From the NCBI GenBank assembly GCA_947579665.1, contig CANPUZ010000063.1, positions 248,001 to 312,000 of the forward strand: a stretch of DNA of 64,000 nucleotides, in the 5' to 3' direction. This DNA comes from Sympetrum striolatum (taxonomy: Eukaryota; Arthropoda; Insecta; Odonata; Libellulidae). Numbering within the stretch: the first letter of the stretch is position 1; every line of letters begins with the position of its first letter. Position numbers and translations under genes: made by a program. The notes below the pieces were generated by a model. The model made no database searches. It was not told where the DNA came from and saw only the letters and a list, made by a program, of their open reading frames with translations. Positions 24,398 through 35,212 of the stretch are shown piece by piece.

Positions 24398-24538
24398 CTA
24401 AGAAAGATATTCGGAGACAAATTATTAGCGTTAACAAACAGAAAAGATTTGTTTAACAGATGATAAGCCTGCATTCAAACAGTCTTGTATACAAAATGTT
24501 TATAACAGACTAGGTATTTTTAAAATTAGTGACCTTTA

Positions 24539-25602
24539 CAGAAAACTCCCGTTTTTCCGAATCGAGTTTATCCGAAATCCGTTTTATCCGAACAAACCTA
24601 CCCCACCCATTAAATACCATCACAACCCATTATTTATTAGCTCATGACACCTCTTCATATATGTAATAATAATATTTTATTACATCCCAGGACATGTACA
24701 AGTCATGTACAGGCATAGTCATATTTTACAATATAATATTATTTTCTTTCATATCAGTCATAATATTTACATATTATAGTGCAATAGTTCATTTATTTAC
24801 AGTAAAAGGAATTTGAATATAAAGTCCTAAGTATTTACATATTCACTTACAGAATAACAACATTTTTCCAACAAATAGTTTTTTAAAAGGTATTTAAACT
24901 TGCAGGCATCGGCTATATTTATGTCCTTGGGGAGTTTATTGTACAAGATACTTCCAGCTTTTCAAGGCTCTTCAGATAGTGAAGGCACATATCTCGTTTG
25001 TTGTGGTTGTGTACATCCGAGTTCAGTTTTACACTAAACAATTTGCCATTTTTTTTTTAATACCAGTGTGTGAAATGTGCATAATTACTCAATCAACCAC
25101 ATAGGTGAATTATGCCTCTCACATTAAGGCTGTCTAACGCATTGTTTTTTTCCTTTAAAGTTCCTCTTGACAAACTTTTCCTTCTTTTGCTTAATTTCTA
25201 GTTTTGTTTCATAATTTTGTAGTTTATTTTTAATTCAAAAGAGTAGGTTAAAAAATTAAAACTCCTGTTTTTTCCCGCTACCATATAAGGCATATTTTTT
25301 CTTTAAGAACGCAAAATAAACGAGCTTGGTTATTCAGTATTTAAAAACACTTTGAGATTTAAAGCGTTTGAGTTTTCAATCATACTTGGGCGCTTTATTA
25401 ACACGTCAACACAAATTTTTCAGTCAAAAACATGCAGGCTTATGACCATGTCAATAGCATTCTACGTACGCACGTTTTACGATCATAATTCACGGCATTG
25501 ACGTAATTTGGGGTGTTTCACTGGGGACTTCGGTTTATCCGAAATTTTCGTTATCTGAACCGGCCGCCATCCCAATCATTTCGGATAAACGGAAGTTTAC
25601 TG
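24539..25602. mobile_element. pogo/Tigger-type non-autonomous element
   Basis: The left end CAGAAAACTCCCGTTTTTCC with GTTTATCCGAAAT, and the right end TTTCGGATAAACGGAAGTTT ending ACTG, form decayed terminal repeats of the TTTATCCGAAAT family; TA precedes the left end. A second copy is at 50739-51677. Both share the internal CCTACCCCACCC and TGACACCTCTTCAT segments. No transposase ORF. Confidence 0.75.
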
Positions 25603-26245
25603 TCTTTATATATTTTAGTGGTTAACAACTATTTTAATCATGCCCTACTGAGATACAATTTGAGGCCCCACACAATGGAGTTGAGATATAACCTGAGATT
25701 TTTTGTATTATAATTACTATGGAAAATATAGACTAGAAGTAAAAATTCCTAGGATAATGAACAACCTACCGAATTATTCGAAATGGCTATCAAATATCTG
25801 AGAAGTGAAACAAAAACTTTAGGAATATTTCAAAGTCAAACAACTGTAATGAGTATTGTATTAATTTTGCGTAATTGCCTATAAAAATGATAATTCTGTA
25901 ATTATAAAGATGAAAAGAAAACTATCTTTGCCACTTAAAGTTTTCAATTTTGGGAACCTGCCCACAAACATAAGGTTTGGTAGAAATCTTATGATGTAAC
26001 TTCTACTTTTATTTTTCTTCTCTTTCTTTTGGCATTCTGTACGTACTGTTTTTTGGTAAGCAAATTGCTCGTATTCTGTCATCCTTGCATAATTTTTGTA
26101 TTCTGTAATTGTTATCTTTGAATAAATTATATTTTCTTATGTAAAAATCAATGCAAAAAGAGAAGACTTGAAAAAATATGACTAAGGAAAGGTGACTATG
26201 AAAAAATGGACTCTAACCCTCCCAATTGCCTCTCGTTTATATGTA

Positions 26246-27142
26246 CGAGGGTTGATCGGAAAGTACCGCATTTCCCAGCCTATAAGACGCACCAGCGCAT
26301 AATACGCAACTTGACTTTTCAGGTAAGAATTTACAAAAAAAACTTATACTTTGTTACATAAGGTTGAGTGCCGGTAAATTCTATAGATACAATGTATTAC
26401 CATAGGGATGACATCTCCGTTAGCCCAATGTGAATAAGTTTTGCAGCAGCACCACACGTGAGATTAAACTAAACACGCTACATTGTATGCATTACCGATT
26501 TGCCTTTGAATTTTTTTAAAGGAAGTTCTGTCATGGAAGTATTAAAACTGAATTCCTTACTATTTAATCAAAAAAGTGTTATTATAGAAATTTGTAATTA
26601 ACTGAACTATTTCCTATGCCTGATACGGTAAAAAAATACTAAATGGTAAGCATTTATCCCGGCGAATCGGCTTGCTTATTATAGGACGGAGTTATACCCG
26701 CATACCATCGACGCATAAGACACAGACTGATTTTTAGAGCATATTTTGGAGTAAAAAAAGTGCGTCTCATAGGCCAAGAAATACGGTAACGCACCATATT
26801 TTTTTTCTCCCCTGGTATTGTAGCTGGAATGTTAAAATTTCACGATGATATAGTTCAAACCATAATCGTCGTGAAATTTCAACATTCCAGCTGTAATACC
26901 AGGGGAGAAAAAAAAAGTGCGTTACTTTCCAAAATCAGATGGCTATACTCCCAACAAACAGACTTCTACGAACGGGGCATATTGAAAGTGGTACCACGAT
27001 GGGAGAAATGTGTTGAGAAAATTGGTGACTATGTAGAAAAGTAGGTCAAAGATGTAAGTTAATCCGTGTTTTTATTGGTTTTGGTACGTATTAAACTTTT
27101 TGGGAAAAGAGTTATTGTGCGTTATTCTCCGATCAACCCTCG
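26246..27142. mobile_element. mariner-derived fold-back element
   Basis: Terminal repeats CGAGGGTTGATCGGA and its complement TCCGATCAACCCTCG are flanked by TA (26244-26245, 27143-27144). Inside, the 5' terminal region is repeated inverted: CTCCCCTGGTATT...TTTCACGATGAT pairs with ATCGTCGTGAAATTT...AATACCAGGGGAG (about 26790-26917). After it a remnant transposase C-terminus reads DFYERGILKVVPRWEKCVEK and GDYVEK. The centre of a mariner has thus been replaced by an inverted copy of its own 5' end. A second MITE is nested at 26266-26786. Confidence 0.8.
26266..26786. mobile_element. MITE nested in the mariner element
   Basis: Ends CCGCATTTCCCAGCCTATAA...GACGCAC and the complement of GTGCGTCTCATAGGCC...AAATACGG form inverted repeats, with TA target copies at 26264-26265 and 26787-26788. 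Removing it restores GGAAAGTAACGCAC, matching the complement of the mariner's other arm. Confidence 0.8.
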
Positions 27143-27359
27143 TATAAATATAGAAATATCATAATAGCTGTTGGAATTAATGATAAGGCTCTGTTAGTAG
27201 ACAAATTATAACTAGCAAGATATACTTCATGTAGTAAGTATGAACATGTATAAAACAGAAGCACTTTCCTTTTGTCGTTCTTTGTTTTTGTGAGATGCTT
27301 GAAATTACATGAAAGCTATCTAGCAATTGGATTAAGTTTAGTAATGTGAGAGGCAGTCA

Positions 27360-27600
27360 TAAAGTTTTAATTATCACCTCGAATAAATCAAGCTGCAACC
27401 ATGAAACTTTGAGGTAGTTTAAGTCCATTTATGCATATGCACCCTTCCATGGGACACATTTTTCCCAACAATGAATGACCTGAGTTGTAGAAGTCTGCAT
27501 TTTGGATGTTCAGGAAACATACTTCAAAAATCCCCTCTTTCGCATTCTGAAAATGCATTTTAAGAAGTGGTTTCTTCGCATGGGGAAACAGGAAGAAGTC
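27360..27600 (-). pseudogene. probable mariner transposase C-terminal fragment
   Basis: The minus strand reads roughly FYNSGHSLLGKMCPMEGCIC followed by INGLKLPQSFMVAA, similar to mauritiana-type mariner C-termini and flanks. Short, with no clear ends. Confidence 0.4.
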
Positions 27601-27829
27601 TCTAGTCAGGAGAAAATAAGAGTTGAGGCAAAATAAGTTAGCCCCAAGAAGCAGAATGTGTCACTTTGTCCTAAGCAGAATGAGGCTTTGAATGGGTGTG
27701 ATTAGAGGTTCAAACCCCCCCAAGAGTCAAATCCTAGGACTAGCTCTGTACTTTTTTTTCTGCTGAAGAGTACAAAACCCCAATAATCACACAAGTCTTA
27801 CAGATACGCTGCTAGGCATGTGTTTGCTT

Positions 27830-28253
27830 TATAAATGTGGGATCCGGCGGATGAAACCTGTACTCACGAACTCGAGAAAGTGCAGCATAAAGCGGTTTGT
27901 TTTGTTAAGAAATGCTATGATAAAAAAGCACAAAAATGCTCTCAGACGTAGGTTGGGAATCCTTGAAAGAAAAGAGATTGGAAGCTAGGCTACAATTGCT
28001 TGACAAAATCAGGGAAACTACATTTCTGGAAGATACAATCGGTATCATGCAACCTCCCTGCTACCTCAGTCAATCCGATAATGAATGGAAGTTAAGATAA
28101 ATAGATGGTAGGACGAATTGTTTTAAAAAGTCATTCTTTCCACAAACGATACATGACAATAACCGAATAAGGAAGTAGTTTAGAATCAACTGGTGTTGAC
28201 ACCACCTGCCACACACCGAAAGGCGGCTTGTAGAGTATTAATGTAGATGTAGA
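27830..28253 (+). pseudogene. non-LTR retrotransposon 3' end
   Basis: Broken frames read WDPADETCTHELEKVQHKAV, then WESL.ERR-like and HTPKGGL segments typical of the ORF2 C-terminus in jockey/CR1-type LINEs. It ends in an (ATGTAG)n tail at about 28236-28256, a usual 3' end for such elements. 5'-truncated. Confidence 0.65.
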
Positions 28254-28259
28254 TGTAAA

Positions 28260-29090
28260 TTCAGCGAAAGCTTTGAATACCCGTAATTATGGCTCCGATG
28301 TCAGCTAAGGTGATGTTTTCGGTAGCAGAGTAGGCCTAGAGCCAACATCGATATCAATGAGATGCTATGATACGAGTGTTACGGACAGAATGTTCAATGC
28401 GTGCACTTCTTAAGCCTATCCTTTAGTTAGATATAGAAGCGAATGTAGGGTTGAGTTGAGTGACACTAGGAAATTTTTAAAAACACTTTTTTCAATTTAC
28501 ATGGAAATTTTTGGAACAAATTGACCATCTAGTCAACTAAAGGCTGGGGCACAATCAACGTGTACTTAAGACATGTAGCATTAGCGTGAAACCTACAAAA
28601 GTTGGCCATGTATAAATGAATGGCACCGGATACAGTCCCCATGTACGTACGTGTACTTGAGGAGATGGGCAACTTCTATCAAAACACGTTTCACGTACAC
28701 GGACAACCAATCAGGATTCATCTTGTGATAGCTGTGCCATCTGAAGATAAATACAAGTACTACTATTTGGAGTCCGCCATTACAGATCGAAGATTTGAAT
28801 GATCATTAAACCATAATTATTAAATGGAACTACATAATAATTGCCTCATTTTCATCCATCATTCTATAAGATTATTCTTCTTCATTCTAGAACACTCAGC
28901 GTGCATAGCGCCTGTACATTGTTCCCTAGGATTTTCTGATGTCTCTGATTGGCTGAGGTTCACATTCTGACTGTGTTCGCTAGTACCAAGTTCCAAGTTT
29001 GACGTACAAGTGTCACATCTCAAGTCTTGCGTACACTTCGATTGTGTCCTCGCCTTAAATCTTGGTTACAAAGCTGCTGTGGTTCACTTA
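28260..29090. other. arm intron, unrecognised sequence
   Basis: No convincing coding sequence. The open frame at 28620-28802 has no recognisable similarity. Confidence 0.45.
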
Positions 29091-29091
29091 C

Positions 29092-29240
29092 TGACACCTT
29101 CATTGCGCAAATGGAGCAGTTCTGTTAGAGGAGCCGTGGTGCCTTCCTGCTCTATCATTTCCGCTCCCTCTTTGTCGGCTGCCAACTCACAGAGGACCCC
29201 TGCTGCCACTCGCTGTATGTCCTCTATCTCATTGAACAGA
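29092..29240 (-). CDS. arm: armadillo exon, main part, armadillo repeats about 11-12 (interrupted)
   Basis: Minus-strand sequence encodes [20 protein letters not shown], then [21 protein letters not shown] and RNEGV, typical of armadillo repeats 11-12. The donor is GTCA|GTAAGTG, phase 1, and joins CT|ACG TAC in the next exon at 24397 to give the TYAAAVLF segment. The 5' edge (29226-29240) is one copy of a 15-bp target-site duplication; the original 5' end of the exon, with its acceptor, sits 4.8 kb away at 34053. No useful acceptor is evident at the inserted element's edge: GTAG sites there would leave the exon out of frame. In this sequence the exon therefore cannot be used normally. It may be a decaying second arm copy, an insertion allele, or a copy tolerated by rare splicing. 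Confidence 0.93.
29226..29240. repeat. target-site duplication, left copy (partner 34037-34051)
   Basis: ATCTCATTGAACAGA occurs exactly at 29226-29240 and again at 34037-34051, directly after the poly-A run. The final A falls outside the retrotransposon, so the first retrotransposon base is C29241, the first base of the predicted ribozyme stem P1. Confidence 0.93.
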
Positions 29241-29387
29241 CCCCGCCACGGACTACTACCTTGACGTGGTGGCGGGGCTTGTGTTCCTTGATGAACCATG
29301 GGGCTATACTGGCGGGAGATTAATTCTCCCAGTAGGGCCACCCAAGCCGGGCAGGTTCATGGGGAGAGGACAGACGAAATGTAGTCC
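29241..29387 (+). ncRNA. predicted HDV-like self-cleaving ribozyme at the 5' end of the retrotransposon
   Basis: A nested double pseudoknot in HDV order can be drawn. P1 is CCCCGCC (29241-29247) with GGCGGGG (29271-29277). P2 is GGACTAC (29250-29256) with GTAGTCC (29381-29387). P3 is ACC (29258-29260) with GGT (29268-29270), closed by the 7-nt loop TTGACGT. P3's 3' strand is directly followed by P1's 3' strand, as in HDV ribozymes. P4 is ATGAACC (29291-29297) with GGTTCAT (29354-29360), capped by an inner GGGAGA/TCTCCC hairpin. The strand before P2's 3' side reads GACGAAAT, with C29375 a candidate catalytic cytosine. HDV-like ribozymes cleave just 5' of P1, which is here exactly the element boundary. 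Against: the +1 base is C rather than the common G, P1.1 is unclear, and the J4/2 strand is long. Confidence 0.65.
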
Positions 29388-29604
29388 CACCGTTCATTGT
29401 TCATTATTGAATCATGATTCATATTCATTAGAAATCTTCGCAGAGAAGTCCCCGAAGCCAAGGTGTACCAACGTGCTGATGGACGAATGGCAGGCCGGGG
29501 GTTTGTTGCCTGTCGATAATGTGGCCTCACAGGAGTAGCGATCCTGTGTTGTAATATAGCTCCATAAGCCTATGCGGGTAGGGCTTATTGGTAACGTTTA
29601 AGCC

Positions 29605-30733
29605 TTGCACAAACGTGGGAACAAAATGGATAATTTAAATAAACCCAATTTGAAGGAGGGAGAGATGGAGGGAGAACTCAGAGGAAATGACAAAGAAATA
29701 GAAGAGATTGATGAAATTAAAGACATTAAATGTTTAAGAACGGAATTAGAACAGTATATGTTCTTGGAATCTAATAAACAAAATAAGACAACAATTAAAT
29801 ATATACTTTCAATGTGGTCAAAACTAGAAGAAATAGCTATGAGGAATATCGTGGCAGCCGAAAAGTGGAAGGCCAAGTACGAGGCAGTGAATGAGAACAT
29901 GAGAGTAAATCTAGAGGGACAGAGAAGTTCTTATGCGGAGATCGCTGCAAAGGAACCCAAAAAAGTTTTGCAATCCCCCGTCACGAAAAAACCGAAGAAT
30001 CAAATCCTGATTGCAGCAATAGATGGTACAAAAATTAAGTCAACAGATGAAGTACAAGATATAATTGAAGAAAAGATAAAATCGAAACTATTGAATGTTA
30101 AGGTTAATGCTATAAAAAAAATCCGAAATAAGGGTGTACTAATAGAGACGTGCACTAAGGAAGACTTGGAAAAAATTAGATGCAGCAGTGATCTAAAAGA
30201 ATATGGATTGAAAGTTCAAAAGAAAGATGAAAACAAAAAGAGAATTATAATCTATGATATTCATGAGAAATTGAAAGAAAAAGTATTAGAGGAAGATTTG
30301 TGGCAAAGGAATTTAGCAAATGATAATATGGAAAATCAAAAGGATATTTTAAAAGCAATAAGAAGTTTTAAATCGAAAAGGACAGGAAGAGTAAACTGGA
30401 TTGTAGAGATTTCAGAGAAAATGCAGGAAATCCTGAAAATAGAAGAAAGGGTGTTTTTAGGATGGGAGTCCAAACCATTCAAGAGATATATTAGTGTATT
30501 GCAGTGTTTTAAATGCTATGAATTTGGTCCTAATTCAAACAGTTGCATAAATAAAGAAGGGATATGTGGTCATTGTGGAGAATTAGGGCTTTAAGGAATG
30601 TCCTAATCAAGATAGAATACCAAAATGTAATAACTGCCTGAGGCTGGGAAATACCCACTCGCATACTGCGAGAGACAGGGCTTGCCCTGAATATAGAAAG
30701 ATTTTTGAATTGCTTTATAATAAAAATGGCTAA
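29605..30733 (+). pseudogene. retrotransposon ORF1, gag-like protein with zinc knuckles, frameshifted
   Basis: ORF1 proteins of R1-type elements bind RNA and carry the element RNA to its target. The frame opens at ATG 29605, runs 329 codons and meets a stop at 30592-30594. One nucleotide over, coding resumes as ECPNQDRIPKCNNCLRLGN and continues to TAA 30731-30733. A single indel within AGGGCTTTAAGG therefore explains the break. The N-terminal half is acidic and lysine-rich with likely coiled-coil. The C-terminal half has cysteine clusters CFKC, CGHC and CNNC typical of three gag knuckles, the first lacking the expected His (GPNSNSC). The true stop overlaps the ORF2 start in ATGGCTAA. A sequencing indel is an alternative to real decay. 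Confidence 0.8.
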
Positions 30734-33700
30734 ACAAAATAAAACAGGAAAGACTAAGATTATAAAGTTTTTGCAGTTAAACGGACAACATTCTAAAGCA
30801 ACAGCCTCAGAAGCTAGAAAGTATATGGAGGAAAACGAAATAGATATTCTATTAATACAGGAACCATACACATATAAAGGAAAACTAATCGGTTTCCCAT
30901 TAGATTATAAAGTTATAAATGTAGTAGAAGATGGCTCGTCTGCGGGCATAATAGTAAGAAATAAAAGCTTTACAGTGACTAAGATAAATAAGTATTGTAA
31001 TATACATGCAGCATGTGCCAATATTTTAACTGAAGATTTTAGTCTGTATATTATTTCTTTGTACTGCAAATATGAATTGGAGATTGATATTTTTATAAGT
31101 TACTTGGATACCGTGTTGACGGAACTTAAGGGGTTCAATGTGATTATTGGTACGGATGCGAATTCGAGAGCAGCAGTTTGGTACGACGACATTACTGATT
31201 TGAATGGAGAAAAATTAATTGAACTAATTATTGCACAAAATTTAAACGTGCATAATTTATATAGCAAAAATTATACCTTTTCAACAGTCAACGGTGAGTC
31301 CAATATCGATATTACTCTGTCAAGTGGAGAAATATCGAAGAATGTAGAGGAATGGAGAGTGAACGCAGGAGAATTTAGTAGTGACCATGCGGCAATTACC
31401 TTTGATTTGGGCATTAAAGGAGAGCATGCCAGATGTGGAAAGAGACTAAATGCTTTCTCGACTAAAAACGTTAAATGGGATCGTTTTGATAAGGAGGTCC
31501 TCAGAAAATCCTTTGAAGAGAAACTCAACCATTATGATAATTGTAACGACTTTATAACATATTTTAACAGAAGCTTGAGGAATATATGTATCAGGACCTT
31601 AAAAAAGAAAAAGGAGATATATAAGTCAGTCCCCTGGTGGGATGAGGAATTAACAGCTTTAAGAAGACAGATGAAAAGGACAAGAAAGAGATATCAGAAT
31701 AGAAGGAAAAGAGGAAATTGTACTGAAGTGGAATATCTGTGGATACAATACAAAAATGCTCGGAGAAAGTATGTAAATGAGATAGCGAGTAAAAAACAAA
31801 AGTCATGGAGAACCCTCATCGAAGTGGAAGGAAATAGAGACCCGTGGGGATTGGTAACCAAGCTAGCAAGAAATAAGATCAGGACGCAAGACGTGTTTCA
31901 TTCTATAAAGCATAATGGGAAAGACACTCTCACATGGAAAGACTCAGTTGCAGCAATTTTGGAAAATCTCTTCCTGAAGACAGGGGTTGTTCCTGGAAGC
32001 ATGGATTTGATAGAAGAGGAATATCATAATCAAAATGTTGAGCCTCCATTTACTAGGACTGAGTTGGAATACACGATCGATAAATTAAAATTAAGAAAGG
32101 CGGTTATGATGACCTATCTCCGGAAAGAGGATATATAAACTTAACCCGTGCGTAATATTAGATTTAATGAACAGATGTTTATGGGAAAGAGCATTCCCGG
32201 ATCCCTGGAATATGGAGTTATGAAATTGATTCTCAAGATTGAAGGAAGAGACCCTACGGATTGTAAATCGTATAGACCCATTACTCTTCTTCCAATAATG
32301 GGGAAGATTTTTGAAAAATTAATCATCAGAAGGGTATTAAAAACAATTGTTGATTATGACAGGGAAAATGGGGACCAATACGGATTCGAGAAAGGAAGAT
32401 CTACTGAGGATGCTATTTTAAAACTAAAAAATGAAGTGGAAAGAAGTGATGAGAAATACGTGATGGGTATATTTCTGGACATTCAGGGTGCCTTTGACCA
32501 CCTCCCATGGGGGTGTATTTTAAGAAGATTGAGAGAGATAAACTGTTCAAGGGATGTGTATCAGATTTTTCGGAGTTATTTTTCAAACCGTACTATATTT
32601 GTAAAATCTCAAGATAACAAAGCCGAAATCCAACCGGACAAAGGATGCCCACAAGGTTCGATATTTGGTCCCTATTTGGTGGAACCTGGTGTTTGATGAA
32701 TTACTTTTTAAGTTAGAAGGATTTTGTGATAAGATTGCCTATGCAGACGATCTCGTTCTGATTATTAAAGGGAACTCCAGAAGAGAATTAGAAGAAAAAG
32801 GAAATACAGTGTTGGCGGAGGTACATCATTGGAGTAGAAGGACAGGCTTAAGTTTTTCAAGTGCAAAGTCAAAGACCCTAATGCTTAAAGGCAGATTATC
32901 TAGAAGAAGACCACCAAATATTAAATTAGATGGAAGATCATTGAATAATGTTAACAAGTTTAGGTACTTAGGGATCACAATTAGCGAAGGAATTTCATTC
33001 CAACATCATATTGAAGAGTTAAGAAACAACGTAAGAAAATTATGCTGTAAATTAATACGTATAACGAGGGTTGACTGGGGAATTAAAGGAAGAACGACAG
33101 ACGCCCTGTATAATAATGTAATGATCCCTATGGTTACGTATGGTTACGTATGGTGCGGCGGCATGGTACCCACAGGTTACGTAGGTAAGGTCAAGAAGAG
33201 AAATCCTGTCCCTTCAGAGAGTAATGTTATTAACAATAACTAGATCATGTAGAACGGTGTCAACAGAAGCTCTACAGGTAGTTGCTGGGAAGATTCCTCT
33301 TGATCTCGAAATTTTCAGGAGGGCTGCAGAATACTACATTAGGAAGAAATTGCCAATAAATCTACTCGACTTTCAAAATGATCCAGATAATACTAAAGAA
33401 AGTATACGAAACAAGAAAAGAAGACTAAAGGAAGCGGCTAATAATGAATGGAAAAGAAGATGGGACAATACCCAGAGAGGAAGAATTACGAAACTATTTA
33501 TTCCAACAGCCACGGACATGAGCGAAAAAGAAACTAAAAACTGGTTTATTCCAAATTTGTACACGACATTTTTAAAAACAGGACAGGGTTCGATCAACTG
33601 GAAATTGAAATCATTTAGTCTGGTGGAAGATGATCAATGTATATGTAAAGAAGAAGAGACAGTGGACCATATAATAAATGTATGTCCATTATACGAGGAC

Positions 33701-33895
33701 ATTAGAAGCAAATATATAATAGAAAACATAAGTGACTTTAAAGATTTGATATGTAATAAGGAAGCATTCACCAGATTTCAGGGTTTTTCAACAGAAGTTT
33801 TTATCAAAAGGAAAAGTATGCTAGATGGTAGAGGCCCGCCTCCTCGTGGCAGGGACGGTAACCCACCATTAGGTGGGGCTGAGAGGCCATTTTAG
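30726..33895 (+). pseudogene. retrotransposon ORF2, endonuclease-reverse transcriptase, several frameshifts
   Basis: ORF2 nicks the target and reverse-transcribes the element. It begins MAKQNKTGKTKIIKFLQLNG at 30726, overlapping the ORF1 stop. Endonuclease motifs follow: LLIQEPY, IIGTDANSRA, SNIDITLSSG, SSDHAAI. RT motifs are CKSYRPITLLP, GFEKGRSTEDAI, FLDIQGAFDHLPW, GCPQGSIFGP, IAYADDLVLI (active-site YADD, about 32737). After the thumb comes STEALQVVAGKIPLDLE and a C-terminal finger CICKEEETVDHIINVCPLY. Frame is lost near 32100-32210 (several indels), near 32680 and at 33131-33150, where a 10-bp tandem duplication (ATGGTTACGT twice) splits TYG from AAWYP. The last codons overlap a GC-rich, hairpin-prone stretch (CCCACCATTAGGTGGG). 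The pieces are clearly homologous and in order. Confidence 0.88.
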
Positions 33896-34036
33896 TTAAA
33901 GAATTAATTAGAAAGATCTTGTGTTTTTACTTAAATTATAATAAAATATTTTAATTAATTAGAAAAACTCCCCAGGAATAAAGATACTATAGGTATCGGG
34001 TTAACTTCAGAGGAAAATAATAGATTTAAAAAAAAA
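33896..34036 (+). other. retrotransposon 3' UTR and poly-A
   Basis: AT-rich 3' untranslated tail between the ORF2 stop and the second target-duplication copy, ending in about ten A residues (34028-34037; the last A may belong to either side). Confidence 0.8.
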
Positions 34037-34053
34037 ATCTCATTGAACAGAAG
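34037..34053 (-). CDS. arm: armadillo exon, first 17 bp, cut off by a retrotransposon
   Basis: On the minus strand a TTTTTGCAG acceptor is followed by CTT CTG TTC AAT GAG (LLFNE), the start of the LLFNEIENIQ segment of armadillo. After 17 bp the reading runs into the poly-A end of the antisense non-LTR element. The last 15 bp are duplicated at 29226-29240, where the exon resumes. Without the insertion the exon would be 151 bp, phase 0 to phase 1, fitting its neighbours exactly. Confidence 0.88.
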
Positions 34054-34371
34054 CTGCAAAAATAAACAAGCGTATCACACACAGTGTGAATCTGAAAGTG
34101 CTAATTTCATCACTAACTGGATTAAGATTACATTACAAAAGAAATGCAAGTATTCTATAGTTGTATAGTTGGGTGTAGAAATTCTAAATTTCAAGTCGAT
34201 ATAAAGTTGGTCACATATTTACCCAAAACAAATTTCTATCAAATTGAAAAATATTTAGGTCTCCCGCTAGGGACCTAGAGTTTGATTTTATTTGTCAAAA
34301 ACAATGATTTTCATTTTTTCGTTTAGATTTCTTTTTAACATTATTGATTATGTCACATTGTACTGATAAGA

Positions 34372-35212
34372 ATCTATTATATATAAATGCTTCTCCAGAT
34401 TCATTCATGTATATAGATAGATAGAGAGGATACAAATTCACAGGCTAAACCACAAGCGTCATTGACATGAAATTTTTATGACGTATAGGCCATTACGTGT
34501 ACCTGCCAGAAAAAATGCGATTTTGAACCTCAGTCTCATGGGTTTGATTCCAGATGGCCCCAAAGTCCTGATTTTTTTCCATTTAAATGCATCGCTTTGA
34601 TTTTCCGGAATTTTTAAAAAATACTTCCCGAATTGGTAGAGAATTGAAACTCTAGGAGCCTTTAAATATGGTCATGATCTATTGAAAACATAAATGACTT
34701 TCACGGAAATCATCCTGGGTTCGATGCTAGGACGATGCAAACATCTGCCCTTTAAAATACATGGGAGTAGTTTTTCATTATTTTTTTTTAATGCACTTAT
34801 TGAAATGATACGAAGTTCTTGCTTGGCTGGAAGATGAATGGTAAGAATTGGTTTCAGAAAAAAATTTTTATAAGACCATACATTTCCTGGGTTCGATGCC
34901 AGAGCACATTAAAATTTCTCTCATAAGGAATATAAGGGAAAAGTAGGACGTCGTTTGAGGCAGTCCAGCCAATATTTCTGCTTGAATTTTCACGCATAGT
35001 TAAGGATGGTCATCTTCTATTGTGTTGCATAGTAAGCTCACCCGAGCCAGAGGCCAGACGATTAAATTGCAGCGAATTTTAAGAATATTTTCAATGCTTT
35101 TTTTTCCTTTTGAGGACCGTCCTGACATGATGCCGATATGAAGGTGGTGTTGAAATGAAATTGGTGTTGTTGTACTGCTTACAGTCTACATTTTACTCGT
35201 AATAGTAAAACG
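34372..35212 (+). repeat. B-box composite unit in arm intron (plus-sense)
   Basis: Runs from the TATATAAATGCTTCTCCAGA end to ACATTTTACTCGTAATAG, with modules near 34543, 34724 and 34893 and a degraded one near 35040. Truncated relative to six-module units. Confidence 0.75.

Larger units (their letters stand above)
29241..34036 (+). mobile_element. full-length R1-clade-like non-LTR retrotransposon inserted in an arm exon
   Basis: The element is 4796 bp, ends in a run of A, and is flanked by an exact 15-bp target duplication (29226-29240 and 34037-34051, ATCTCATTGAACAGA). From 5' to 3' it has a structured leader with a predicted HDV-like ribozyme, a gag-like ORF1 with zinc knuckles, an ORF2 with apurinic-type endonuclease, reverse transcriptase and a C-terminal CCHC-like finger, a short 3' UTR and poly-A. 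ORF order, the ATGGCTAA overlap of ORF1 stop with ORF2 start, and segments such as AYADDLVLI and STEALQVVAGKIPLDLE point to the R1 clade (TRAS/Waldo-type relatives). Several indels break both ORFs, so this copy could not itself encode working proteins as read. It is antisense to armadillo. Confidence 0.9.

Noticed and set aside
29241..29277. Plain transcription-terminator-like hairpin CCCCGCCAC/GTGGCGGGG
   Set aside because: Its position at the element's first base and the additional interleaved pairings fit an HDV-like ribozyme better; bacterial-type terminators do not apply here.
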